64,000 bases of DNA, from contig NAJO01000018.1 in NCBI GenBank assembly GCA_002077065.1, positions 496,001 to 560,000 of the forward strand, read 5' to 3'. The notes under the pieces were generated by a model, which was not told where the DNA came from, made no database searches, and was given only the letters and a program-made list of their open reading frames with translations. This DNA is from Cryoendolithus antarcticus (Eukaryota; Ascomycota; Dothideomycetes; Cladosporiales; Cladosporiaceae). Shown here piece by piece: positions 55,735-64,000 of this stretch (its first letter is position 1; each line of letters starts with the position of its first letter). Position numbers and translations under genes: made by a program.

Positions 55735-56173
55735 ATCCCTGCGTCCTTGTCGTCGCGCAGGAACTCGCCGGAAAAGCTGGAAATTCCTGACGCCGGAGGG
55801 TATTTTGATCTCAGACCTGTGAGTGGCGAGGGGGAGATAAGTCCGATGAAGGAGAGTGTGGAGGCTGTGTGGCACTTGGGCGAAGTTGGAAGGAGTAGAG
55901 AGGGGAGTCGGGATGTGAGTCCGGAGCGGGTGACTGCTTTGAGGGATAGAGAGTCACCGAGACGGGCTATGTTCGGGTTGAGGAGGGCGGGGAGCTCGAC
56001 CAGCTCGCTTGGTCTACGGTAATGCAGGCTATAGCGCTGAGATTGCAAAAAGGGAATAAGCGGAAGGATACCCCTGCGAAAGATGGATACGGCCGACCGT
56101 GTAATAAGGTAGTCTTGGGTTTTCCTCACTGTACTATCAAACCCCTTCACCTCAATTGCTTTCCAGTCACTCC
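55735..56173 (+). other. 3' region of the elongase, with in-frame open continuation
   Basis: The 439 bp to the LEU2 stop (convergent) include 55735-56019, an open continuation of the elongase frame ending at TAA 56020-56022. It is Ser/Arg/Glu-rich in style, resembling the elongase tail. It could be 3' UTR, stop readthrough or an unmodelled alternative splice. Confidence 0.45.
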
Positions 56174-57551
56174 CTACTTGGCCAAGAGCTTCGCCAACTC
56201 CTCCGCGACAGCGTTACCGACTTCCTTCGTCCCCGCTGTCCCGCCAATATCCTTCGTCCGAACTCCATTGTCGATCACGTTCTTGACCGCTTCGTCGACC
56301 TTCGCGGCCAGCTCGGGCTGCTGGAAGGAGTACCGCAACATCATCGATACGCTCAAGATCGTCGCGACGGGGTTCACGGCATTCTGGCCGGAGATGTCGG
56401 GTGCGGATCCTGCGTTGTGCGGTCAGTAAGGATCCATGGAGTCGATAGTGAAGGGATTCGTACCGTGGATCGGTTCATAGATGCCATTACACTTCCCCTC
56501 GCCGCCAATACCGCTACTTAGACTCGCGCTGGGAAGCAGTCCAAGGGAGCCAGGGATGACGGACGCCTCGTCGCTGATGATGTCGCCGAACAGATTGCTA
56601 GTAACGATCACGCCGTTCAGCGCCCTCGGGTTCTTGACCATCAACATCGCCGCACTATCGATAAGATGATGACCGAACTCCAGCTGCGGAAATTCGGTCT
56701 CCATTACGCGTGTGAAAGTCTTTCGCCATAAGCGCGAGGTGGCGAGGACGTTCGCCTTATCCAAGCTCCAAACTTTGCTCGGCGGGGAGCGAGCCAGAGC
56801 CAGCTGAGCAGCGAGCCGAGTAACACGCTCAATCTCAAAAGCATGATACGGTTCCCGATCCTCCGCGAACCCCTTCCCTTGATCATCCTCGATCCGTTCG
56901 CCGAAGTAGATCCCTCCAGTCAGCTCACGCACGATCATGAAGTCCACTCCACGGCAGACTTCGGCTTTCAGAGGACTGCTTTCTACTAACGACTCAGAGG
57001 CGAAGAAACACGGACGCAGGTTGCCGTAGGTGCCGAGATCTTTGCGGAGCGCGAGGATGCCTTGCTCAGGGCGGACTGCCGCTGTGCCCCATTTTGGGCC
57101 GCCGATGGCACCGAGGAGGATGGCGTCGGCGGATTTGGCGGCTGCGAGGGCGGAGTCGGTCAGGGGGATGCCGTGGGCGTCGATGGAGGCCTATGTTGGA
57201 CTCAGTGTGAGGTTCGCTCATCGATCGGTGCAAATTAGACGTACGCCGCCGAGGAGCTGCTCATCGAATTTGAACGTAAGGTCGGTGTGTTTGTCGATTA
57301 CTTTGAGGATCTGTAGAGTCCGTTAGTAAGGTAAATGTAGTCTAGGATTGCATCACCCACCTTGACACCCTCTGCTGTGACCTTTTACATCTCTCTGTTA
57401 GCACATCGATCGTTTGAACATCGAAATCTTGGCATTGCCCACCTCAGGTCCGCAGTGGTCGCCTGGACGATGATGGTTAGCATCCTGTAATCTGCAGTGT
57501 TGCGACCGGGTTGCACTCACCCCCAAACACTACTATATTATATTCCGGCAT
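56174..57551 (-). CDS. LEU2: 3-isopropylmalate dehydrogenase (leucine biosynthesis)
   Basis: Six exons: 57551-57521, 57462-57443, 57381-57361, 57310-57245, 57190-56464, 56409-56174, giving 366 aa, normal length. Exons 2 and 3 are 20 and 21 nt. Introns are 58, 61, 50, 54 and 54 nt. The enzyme oxidatively decarboxylates 3-isopropylmalate to 2-oxoisocaproate with NAD, usually in the cytosol in fungi. Motifs: [60 protein letters not shown], the [13 protein letters not shown] site rebuilt across the last splice, and [14 protein letters not shown] Leu3-type site lies about 85 bp upstream. Confidence 0.96.
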
Positions 57552-57859
57552 TGTTTCAATACTGCTGTTCGGCTTAAGGGTGTTCACTTCGAGCCGTAGT
57601 TCGAATTTCTGGAAGGAAGTGACGTTCAGCGGCCGAGATCGGCATCAATCCGATGGCCCAGAAATGCGACTGGGATCTCACTCAGACAAAGAATCACTGG
57701 TAATGGTCAGAGTATGAGTAAGAGAACCAGTAATGCCAGTCATTGGACGGTAAACAAGAATGCTGAGTTTTACGAAGCAAGCTCGACAACACGTCTCAGT
57801 ACACTTGATTCAGTGGTATTGCTCTATAGGGCAACCTCCTTCTCCCCTCGGTGTCATCG
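57552..57859. other. LEU2 promoter / permease 3' region
   Basis: This is 308 bp with the Leu3-like element described separately. No gene. Confidence 0.6.
57633..57642. promoter_or_regulatory. Leu3-type zinc-cluster site CCGAGATCGG upstream of LEU2
   Basis: This matches the everted CCG-N4-CGG consensus bound by the Leu3/LeuB Zn2Cys6 activator, which senses isopropylmalate. It lies 82-91 bp upstream of the LEU2 start. Position and target gene fit well; binding is not shown. Confidence 0.6.
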
Positions 57860-59887
57860 TTAGGACGATGCCTTCTCAACATCTTTCTTCTCGGGATCCC
57901 TGCTCTGCCCTTCCAGGCTATCACTCTGTCCAGCGATATCAACGACCAGCCCTTCTTCGGCAAGTGTCCGCTCTTGCTCCTCAGTCAACTCATCCGCGCT
58001 GAGCGTAATCTTTGGACCCGTGAACCTGCGACGAGTTAGCGTACGTCATGAACAAGCACTGCCGATACGACATACCACTTCCTAGCGTCGAGATAGTAGT
58101 ACGCCAACGCTCCACCCCATACTCCCATGTTGATCACAACCGTGTAATTCATTGACTCAGACGTAGGATTCGGCCCAGTAGTGGGGAACATGCTGAGGAC
58201 GATCCCAAAGCACAAGAAGATAATCGCAATCCAAGCGATGGGCACGCTGAATCGGCCAGTATAGAACGGTCCAGGCACGAACTTCTTCTGACCCCAGACC
58301 ACACGAGCAAGGATCGGTACACCCCAAGCTACGTCATTGCCAGCGACTGCGAGACTGAAGACGGCGCTTGCGGCTGCCGGACCGATGAGCGTGAGGAGAC
58401 CAAGTAGCGCTGCTAGGACGACGCAGAACCAGACAGCGTTGAATGGGATGAAGCCGAGTTTCTGGTTGATGATACGAATGTACCTGCTGAACGGCAGTGC
58501 ACCGTCACGAGAGAACGCCCAAGTCTGGCGACTCGCAGCTACTGTGATACTCAGACCCATGAGGAACTGCACGATGAAGAGCAGCGTCATCATGCCGATG
58601 GCACCACGCTTGCCGAGAGCGTCGTAGTAGATCTGAGCCATGGGTTGTCCGAAGGAGCTGCCGAGGAGGCTCTCGAGATCTTGTGACATGCATGCTGCGA
58701 TAACGATGCACAGGATCCAGCCGAACAGCCAGCAGCTACCGATGGACATGAGGATCCCGTATGGGACGGCTTTGGTGGCGTTGGCGGCTTCTTCGGACAT
58801 GTGTCTGGTACATGTTGTGTCAGCTGGTAGCTCTCACCGATTCTAGGCTTAGTCGTTTGGTATGGTATTCTGTGTCATTACTTACACGCAGCTGTCGAAA
58901 GCACCTGTGGGACTCGCGTCAGCCTTCACCATTGCAAGAAACATCTGAATTGTATTGAGACCGTACCAATGGTCCAAATTGGCGAGAGCCACGAAATCAT
59001 GAACGCCCAACCTGTGGGCCACGTCGTCAGATTCCCAGTAGTAGCAAAGATGTATTTTGCGTCATTCCGTTGTCCGGCCCTCCCGATCGGCAATGCGATG
59101 ATCGTAGCGAAGATGAGAATGAAGTTCATCGCCACAAACACGGTCTGTAGCTTGCCCATCGACTTGCTGACCGAGCTCGCCAAGATACCATGGCAGAGTA
59201 CACAGGCGAGGAAGACGGCGTAGACCACGCCACTAGACGGCGCCCATTCGCCATCTTTGGCAATGACGATAACGCTGAGGAACATGAGGGAGAAGCCGTA
59301 GTCAATTGAGCAGAGACCACCGACGAGGCCGAGGGTGTTGCTGTAGCCGACTAAGAAGGAGAGGGCGTTGCGGGACTTGGGCGAGGCGAAGAAGTGCGTC
59401 CACCTGTGGAGTATCAGCACTGGCTCACTACGGAGGATACATGATCCACTCACCAGTACAGACCACCGGAAGTAGGCATCGCCGAACCTTGTCGTATGTC
59501 AATAGCCATTCAGCGCAACTCGCAATCACAACATACCGAGATCTGCCATTGCCAGCCCAACGAAGAAGATGAACATCGATGCGAGGAACCAGCCCCAGAC
59601 CAAACCAGCTGGACCGGCAGGGATTGAGTATGCCAAGGTACTCGCGATTGAAGGGAGCAAGCCCATGATACTGAACGCAATGCCGAAGACCTCGAGCATC
59701 GTGAAGTTGCGTCGAAGCTCCTGCTTGTAGCCGAGCTTTGCACTGCAGCGTCTTAGCAATGATCCATAGCAATGCATCTCTGCCAGACTTACAGCATGGC
59801 AGCGTCATCCTCGCCAGCCAGACTGCTCTCAACAGCAGTCTGCGACGCTCTACGCTTCTCGGTTGAGCTCACGTCAGTCTCAGCCAT
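57860..59887 (-). CDS. APC-superfamily amino-acid/GABA/choline-type permease
   Basis: Seven exons: 59887-59793, 59742-59537, 59487-59454, 59403-58967, 58904-58886, 58804-58076, 58025-57860, giving 561 aa. Introns are 50, 49, 50, 62, 81 and 50 nt; exons 3 and 5 are only 34 and 19 nt. The protein has a short charged N-terminus and about 12 membrane segments. Family signatures are LGYKQELRRNFTMLEVFGIA, MADLGSAMPTSGGLYWW across two splices, GAFDSCVHMSEEAANATKAV and SRDGALPFS. These place it with fungal Uga4/Hnm1-like permeases for GABA, choline or amino acids; the substrate cannot be assigned. The cytoplasmic tail is acidic with Lys/Glu runs. Two GATA motifs lie upstream. Confidence 0.88.
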
Positions 59888-60461
59888 CTTCGCGAACCTT
59901 TGGAATACACTTAAGAGACAAGATGAGATTCTCGAAAGAGAGTAAGCAGAGCAAGAGCATCATCACGAGGCGATGCGGACAGCTGCATACATATGCACAC
60001 CCAGAGCTATCACTGGACTCGCCTCGCCCTACCTGTTTCGGCCTCGTTATGTACTGTAGATAAGGGCCAGTTCGTGTGGCTGTAGGTAGTGATAAGCTCG
60101 CCGGCACTCGATATCAGCACTGCCGGTGTTGTGCCGTCATACCCATTACCGACGATCGAATGACCGGATCAAGCGCATGGCCGACAACGCGTCAATCCGT
60201 CTGAAATCGGATGGCTTGTGTCCCAAGTATCAATGGGAATAGAATGTGTTCTGTCAATGAAGTGACTTCGAGACGAGACATTCCCCGCAATGCGCTACGC
60301 GCACGTGGCACCCGGCGCAAACCCCGAAGCTTAATCCTCACCTTCACGAACTTTGTGCGGACATATTCCGGACAGCGCAACAAGTTGTCGGTACACCCGA
60401 GTCGTGCTGGTCAATTGCTTGTCCGAAATCGTTAAGTACAGTTCATCGGCCAGCGTTCACA
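59888..60461. other. Divergent promoter region permease / PFD4
   Basis: This is 574 bp between the two starts, containing the paired GATA motifs listed next. No additional gene. Confidence 0.5.
60058..60096 (+). promoter_or_regulatory. Paired GATA-factor motifs (AGATAAG and TGATAAG)
   Basis: AGATAAG at 60058-60064 and TGATAAG at 60090-60096 both match HGATAR, the AreA/NIT2 nitrogen-regulator consensus. They lie 171 and 203 bp upstream of the permease ATG and 32 bp apart. Pairing fits nitrogen control of the permease; the sites are also upstream of PFD4, so the target is inferred. Confidence 0.45.
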
Positions 60462-61092
60462 ATGTTGTCTCGCCGCATGGTTTGTCGTCGATCACATGTC
60501 AGGAGCTCGTGTGCAGAACTAACAAATTCCAGCTCTCACGCGAAGAAGAGGCCGCACAAGGTGAAGAGAAAGAGGTCCGCAAGGAAGATCAAGATCGCAT
60601 CAATCGATTCAGCCGATTGCATAATCGCGAGAAGGCTCTCCAGGGGGAGTTGCAGACGAAGCAGGTTCGTCGCCTGACATATTGTGACCTTTTTTCATGA
60701 TCATAGTGCTGACGAAAACGATGTAGAAGGACAAAGAGGATCTCGAGGAAATATCGTCAGAGCTCGAGCTAGCTGACGAGGACGATAAGATACCGTGCGT
60801 CTTATACTCTACCTTATCTACGAAGCCTCCCTCCCGGCATTCACGCTACTCGATCGCTCGTGATCAGTCGCCGCATATGTTACTGACTTAATCGATCAGA
60901 TACAAGATAGGCGACTCCTTCTTCTCGCTCTCCGTGTCTGAAGTGCAAGAACGACTTTCGACGTCTGTCGAGAAGATCAACGACGAAGTGGCCGCCGTCG
61001 AAGAGCGGTTAAGTGGTGTGCGCGAAGAGATGCAGGAGCTCAAGACTGAGCTGTATGGCCGATTTGGTAGCAGTATCAACCTTGAAGCCTGA
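60462..61092 (+). CDS. PFD4: Prefoldin subunit 4
   Basis: Four exons: 60462-60479, 60533-60664, 60727-60794, 60900-61092 (introns 53, 62 and 105 nt), 136 aa. Prefoldin is the jellyfish-shaped cochaperone that hands nascent actin and tubulin to CCT. Spliced start MLSRRMLSREEEAAQ, then EDQDRINRFSRLHNREKAL, TKQKDKEDLEEISSELELAD, PYKIGDSFFSLSVSEVQERL and the conserved end ELYGRFGSSINLEA. The two flanking helices form the coiled coil. The 18-nt first coding exon uses a GTTTGT donor, weaker than the rest; if that intron is misplaced, only the first few residues change. It is convergent with SAP18. Confidence 0.92.
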
Positions 61093-61452
61093 GATTCTTT
61101 CCTGGACTGTGAGCTCCAGATCAAACGTACTGTCGTCGCGGTGCTGCTTACGAGATGGTGGCGGTCTCCATGCGCACCACGCTGGACTGCTTGAGGAGTC
61201 CTTGACCAGTGCTGCCAACGAAGCCATAATCTGCACCCTCTGGACCCGCTGCCACTTTGCCGCGCCGAAGAGAGTCTATGGATGGGAAAAGGGGCCACCT
61301 TGGCATGGCGGAAGTGGTTTCCGAGGCCTGTCATTCGTCGACCTGGCAGTGAGACACGATGAGCGTGCACCTACCGTCCTGCGTTGTTGCGATCGAGTCG
61401 AGGACTCCAAGCAGGGTGCTTAGAGGATCTCCCATGGAAGACGGTATCCTAC
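61093..61452. other. 360-bp convergent 3' region PFD4 / SAP18
   Basis: It holds the 3' UTRs of both genes. No recognised feature. Confidence 0.5.
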
Positions 61453-62268
61453 TCAATACCGCCCACCTCTGCCTCCTCGGTAGCCTCCACCATAGCCTCC
61501 GCCTCCATTGTAACCTCCTCCACCTCCATTGTACCCGCCTCCTGGTGGCCTATCCCCTCTTCGCCAGTCCTCAACCGGCGGCGCAGCACCACCCATGCCA
61601 CCCCGCCCTCCGTATCCACCTCTGCCATATCCTCCCTCACCTCCCCATCCTCCAACCCTTCCAAAGCCTCCACCTCCACCTCCAAACCCGTTCTCCCTCC
61701 CACCTCTCGGCGCCCCATACCCTCCCCTCGTAGCAGGCATTGACGGCACCCTCCCGTCCGGTCCTGGGTTGTATACAGCACAGGCCACATAGTCTCCAAT
61801 CACGAACCTCGCGTCCGCTAGAGTCTTATTGCTGTCGCCCTCAAAAGCCTCGTTGTCTTCCAACTCCGCCTCCCGTCCGCCAACAACAACAGAACCAAGC
61901 GGCTTGTCGATCCACTTTCCCCTGCCATTCTCGCTGACCTGCGCCCGCGTATCGGGGAAGATGAGCTTATACACCACTCTGCTCCCGACCCCGACTTCCA
62001 TCTCGCCTTGTCGATTCAGCTCAGTCATTAACGTCCGTGTAAGTTGCGCGAGCGTACAATCCGACCATTGATAGAGGGCTAAGCTGCTTTGCTGGAGAGG
62101 TTCGGGGAGAATCGAGAAGTATTCTGTCGAAGCTGTAGCTTCGGGCGGTGGGGCTTGCGAGAATTCGTAGGGATCTAGGGGGCGGGCGGAGCGGTAGAAA
62201 AGGCGGAGGAGGAAGGGAGGGGTGGTGGAGTGGTCAATTTTGTCGCCGGAGGCGGGCTGGAGAGCCAT
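61453..62268 (-). CDS. SAP18: SAP18 family protein with RGG-rich C-terminus
   Basis: This is a single exon of 271 aa from the ATG at 62268. The frame is open 111 codons further upstream, but conservation starts here. SAP18 has a ubiquitin-like fold and joins the Sin3 histone-deacetylase and ASAP/exon-junction assemblies. Signatures: TTPPFLLRLFYRSARPLDP (15-33), LALYQWSDCTLAQLTRTLMT (63-82), GSRVVYKLIFPDTRA (95-109), SNKTLADARFVIGDYVACAV (146-165). An acidic insert (GGREAELEDNEAFEGD, 130-145) lies within the domain. Residues about 178-271 form a Gly/Arg/Tyr-rich tail with RGG and GYGGR repeats, RNA-binding in style and absent from the short animal proteins. It is divergent from PRP18 with 253 bp between starts. 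Confidence 0.86.
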   Translation of the reverse strand: MALQPASGDKIDHSTTPPFLLRLFYRSARPLDPYEFSQAPPPEATASTEYFSILPEPLQQSSLALYQWSDCTLAQLTRTLMTELNRQGEMEVGVGSRVVYKLIFPDTRAQVSENGRGKWIDKPLGSVVVGGREAELEDNEAFEGDSNKTLADARFVIGDYVACAVYNPGPDGRVPSMPATRGGYGAPRGGRENGFGGGGGGFGRVGGWGGEGGYGRGGYGGRGGMGGAAPPVEDWRRGDRPPGGGYNGGGGGYNGGGGYGGGYRGGRGGRY

Positions 62269-62521
62269 GGCCGGGAGGGCTGTGTGATGGGAGGATGGTC
62301 CGGATTGAAAGGAGAAGACCACTGCTCTGCTATGTCCAACAATGTAGCAGTAAACGTGGATGTGAGGTATGTCGGTGTCGAAGCTAGAGATGCGATGCGC
62401 TCCAATGAAAGTTTGAGCTTCATATGCCAAGACCTCGAAAGTGAAGTCATCTTTTACATGTGCAGCTCCGGACTTGTCAAATATCAGGCTCCCATCTTCA
62501 TATAGTGAGAGGTCGGTCAAG

Positions 62522-63586
62522 ATGGACTTCGCATCGTTGATGAAGTCGCAGATCGCGGCATCTGACGTCTCATCAAAGGACAGTGGAAAGAAATATCTCA
62601 AGCGCTCCGAGATCGAGGCGCAGAGGCAGGAAGCCTATGCACGCGAGCAAGATGAGGTAGAGCGAGTGCGACTTGAACGGCTCGATAAGAAGCGCAAGCG
62701 TGATGACGACGAAGCTGCGCGCAATGCTGCACGGGAAGACAAACGGCGAAGACTGGCAGAGGAGAGCAAGCTAAGACAGGCGGAGGAGGATGAGGCAGAG
62801 GAGGTAGCTCGACGGAAGAGATTAGGACTGCCGGCATTGGTGAAGCAGACGAGCGAGAGCTTGCCGGAGGGAGAGGAGGATATCGAGGACGAGGAGCTTC
62901 AGATAAAGCTCAAGGACATGGACGAACCACGGATATTGTTTGGTGAAACACATTCTCAACGCCTTCGCCGCTACAGGAAGCTGAACGAACTCGCTCTCGC
63001 ACCCAAGCTCTCGGATGGCCCAATTCCCACGATCTTGGAGCTAGTGCCAGAGAAAGACATGAAAGTCCCCTCCTCAGTTCCTTCGGATCTCGATGCACGT
63101 GCTTTGCTGCACCGTCAGCTCGCATCCTACTTTGACCTTGTGCTCCGCGAATGGGCCGTGGCTCTCAATCGGCGAACTCCAGAAGTCAAAACATCGCTCT
63201 CCGGCCGACAAGCGCTGTCGAACCACCAGACAGCAATCTCGAACCTCACACCTCTGATTCGGAAACTCGAAACACAGCCGCCAACACTCCACCTCGACAT
63301 CCTGAAAGCAGTCGTTGAGATCGTGCACCTGGCGCAGCTAAAGCAGTACGTCAAAGCTAACGATGCGTACCTGCGTCTGAGTATCGGTAAGGCAGCGTGG
63401 CCGATTGGTGTGACGATGGTGGGTATCCACGAGAGATCTGCGCGAGAAAAACTGCACGAGACGGAGAACGAGGCGCACATCCTGGCCGACGAGACGACGC
63501 GCAAAATGTTGCAGGGGATCAAGCGATGTCTGAGTTTTGCGCAGACGAGGTGGCCGCCCGAGGACTTAGGTCAGCTAATGGGATGA
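62522..63586 (+). CDS. PRP18: Pre-mRNA-splicing factor Prp18
   Basis: This is a single exon of 354 aa from the ATG at 62522. Prp18 is a U5/Slu7-associated factor for the second catalytic step of splicing. A charged N-terminal coiled region (MDFASLMKSQIAASD, then Arg/Glu-rich to about 105) is followed by the splicing-factor motif EPRILFGETHSQRLRRYRKL (135-154). The Prp18 helical domain spans about 200-345 with YFDLVLREWAVALNRRTP, LTPLIRKLE, IVHLAQLKQYVKANDAYLRL, GKAAWPIGVTMVGIHERSAR and RCLSFAQTRWPP. The invariant loop region KAAWPIGVTMVGIHERSARE is intact. The frame is open 27 codons upstream, but the family start is MDFASL. Confidence 0.95.
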   Translation: MDFASLMKSQIAASDVSSKDSGKKYLKRSEIEAQRQEAYAREQDEVERVRLERLDKKRKRDDDEAARNAAREDKRRRLAEESKLRQAEEDEAEEVARRKRLGLPALVKQTSESLPEGEEDIEDEELQIKLKDMDEPRILFGETHSQRLRRYRKLNELALAPKLSDGPIPTILELVPEKDMKVPSSVPSDLDARALLHRQLASYFDLVLREWAVALNRRTPEVKTSLSGRQALSNHQTAISNLTPLIRKLETQPPTLHLDILKAVVEIVHLAQLKQYVKANDAYLRLSIGKAAWPIGVTMVGIHERSAREKLHETENEAHILADETTRKMLQGIKRCLSFAQTRWPPEDLGQLMG

Positions 63587-63692
63587 GATATGGTAGTTTT
63601 ACCTTGCATGTACAAGCATGCTCGAAAGTAGTGTGCGTAGCAACCTCTATCATCTACATCCGAGCCGCGAGTCTGCCTGGCTGAGAGGAGGG

Positions 63693-64000
63693 TCATTGCT
63701 CGTCTCTCTTCGGCTTCACCAAACCTCGCTTTTCTGCCTCAGGTTTCAGCTCGTCCCAGTCCGGCCGCGGGAGCTCCACGCCGTCTAGTAGTCGACCGTA
63801 GGTAATGCCTCCCAGTCGACTTATCGGTCTCAAGATCTGCATTGATATCAGTACAGTGCGTGACCACTTCATCATGGGATAATTGGCGAGCTCACAGCAG
63901 GATCGATCAAATTCTTATCCTCGTTGATCGCGTCCTCTCTAGCCCAGAATCGCACGCCTTCAATGATCGCCATGACGCCGGTCTTTTTGCCTGGCGTTCC
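63693..64000 (-). CDS. Flavin-reductase-like (FMN-binding split-barrel) protein, C-terminal part
   Basis: This is partial: exon 64000-63896 continues beyond the window, intron 63895-63837 (59 nt), last exon 63836-63693. The visible C-terminal 82 residues include GVMAIIEGVRFWAREDAINE, then NLIDPAILRPISRLGGITYG and LLDGVELPRPDWDELKPE. The DPAxLxPxSRLGGITYG block is typical of fungal flavoprotein oxygenase/flavin-reductase-domain proteins. FMN binding and the active site lie upstream and cannot be checked. The splice was chosen because it restores this block in frame. Confidence 0.72.

Noticed and set aside
55732..55774. A 40-nt intron removing the elongase TGA (GTGGCA...GCGCAG)
   Set aside because: Too short for this genome's introns, poor donor, no branch site, and it shifts the reading frame.
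61449..61799. 116-codon minus-strand frame rich in Glu/Val/Met
   Set aside because: It is the SAP18 Gly/Arg tail read in another register.
1..64000. Transposons, long repeats or CRISPR arrays
   Set aside because: I saw no transposase or reverse-transcriptase motifs, no long terminal or inverted repeats, and no spaced direct repeats; low-complexity tracts are within coding exons.

Overview
The window is nuclear DNA from a filamentous ascomycete (Pezizomycotina), most likely a dothideomycete. It has split genes with short introns, mostly 47-62 nt, with GTRNGY-type donors, CTRAC-like branch sites and YAG or occasionally AAG acceptors. It also carries fungal-only families: a DUF4045-gelsolin protein, MSS51, a GNS1/SUR4 elongase and a GABA/choline-type permease. 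I recognise no transposon, tRNA, rRNA, CRISPR array or secondary-metabolite core gene. Class-level placement is inference from gene content.

Layout. 0-9.1 kb, all on the minus strand: SPT20 (SAGA; 3' end cut by the window), a 1,733-aa DUF4045-gelsolin protein, and ARL2 (six exons). 9.8-14.2 kb: a GNAT-domain protein (+) and a kelch-repeat protein (-). 14.9-15.5 kb: a small secreted cysteine protein with a Kex2 site. 15.7-21.8 kb: MSS51 (-) and RSE1/SF3B3 (+), divergent. 22-27.7 kb: a weak small ORF, a conserved fungal coiled-coil/Q-rich protein (-), and a second small secreted protein (+). 28.6-35.7 kb: a very acidic conserved protein (-) divergent from RET2 (COPI delta), then APC4. 37.3-46.8 kb: a PHD-finger protein, an unrecognised 485-aa protein, an MFS transporter (-) and RDH54 (-). 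47-52 kb: a secreted PhoD-type phosphatase, a membrane-anchored cytochrome-b5/MAPR protein and a small disordered protein, all minus. 53-64 kb: a fatty-acid elongase with a 455-aa disordered tail (+), LEU2 (-, six exons), an amino-acid/GABA-type permease (-, seven exons), PFD4 (+), the divergent pair SAP18 (-)/PRP18 (+), and the end of a flavin-reductase-like gene (-, 5' part outside).

The genes are mainly housekeeping and do not form one pathway. Three act in splicing or RNP biology (RSE1, PRP18, SAP18), two in chromatin and transcription (SPT20, the PHD protein), and others in membrane traffic, tubulin folding, mitosis and recombination. Exon joins were made by hand; every complete multi-exon model gives a total divisible by three with no internal stop that I found. 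The most notable signals are the elongase tail with an in-frame open continuation after its stop, three stop-free 54-nt introns (one placed directly after an ATG), micro-exon-rich genes, and candidate Leu3, GATA and E-box sites upstream of LEU2, the permease and PhoD. I did not find a clearly new multi-gene system.
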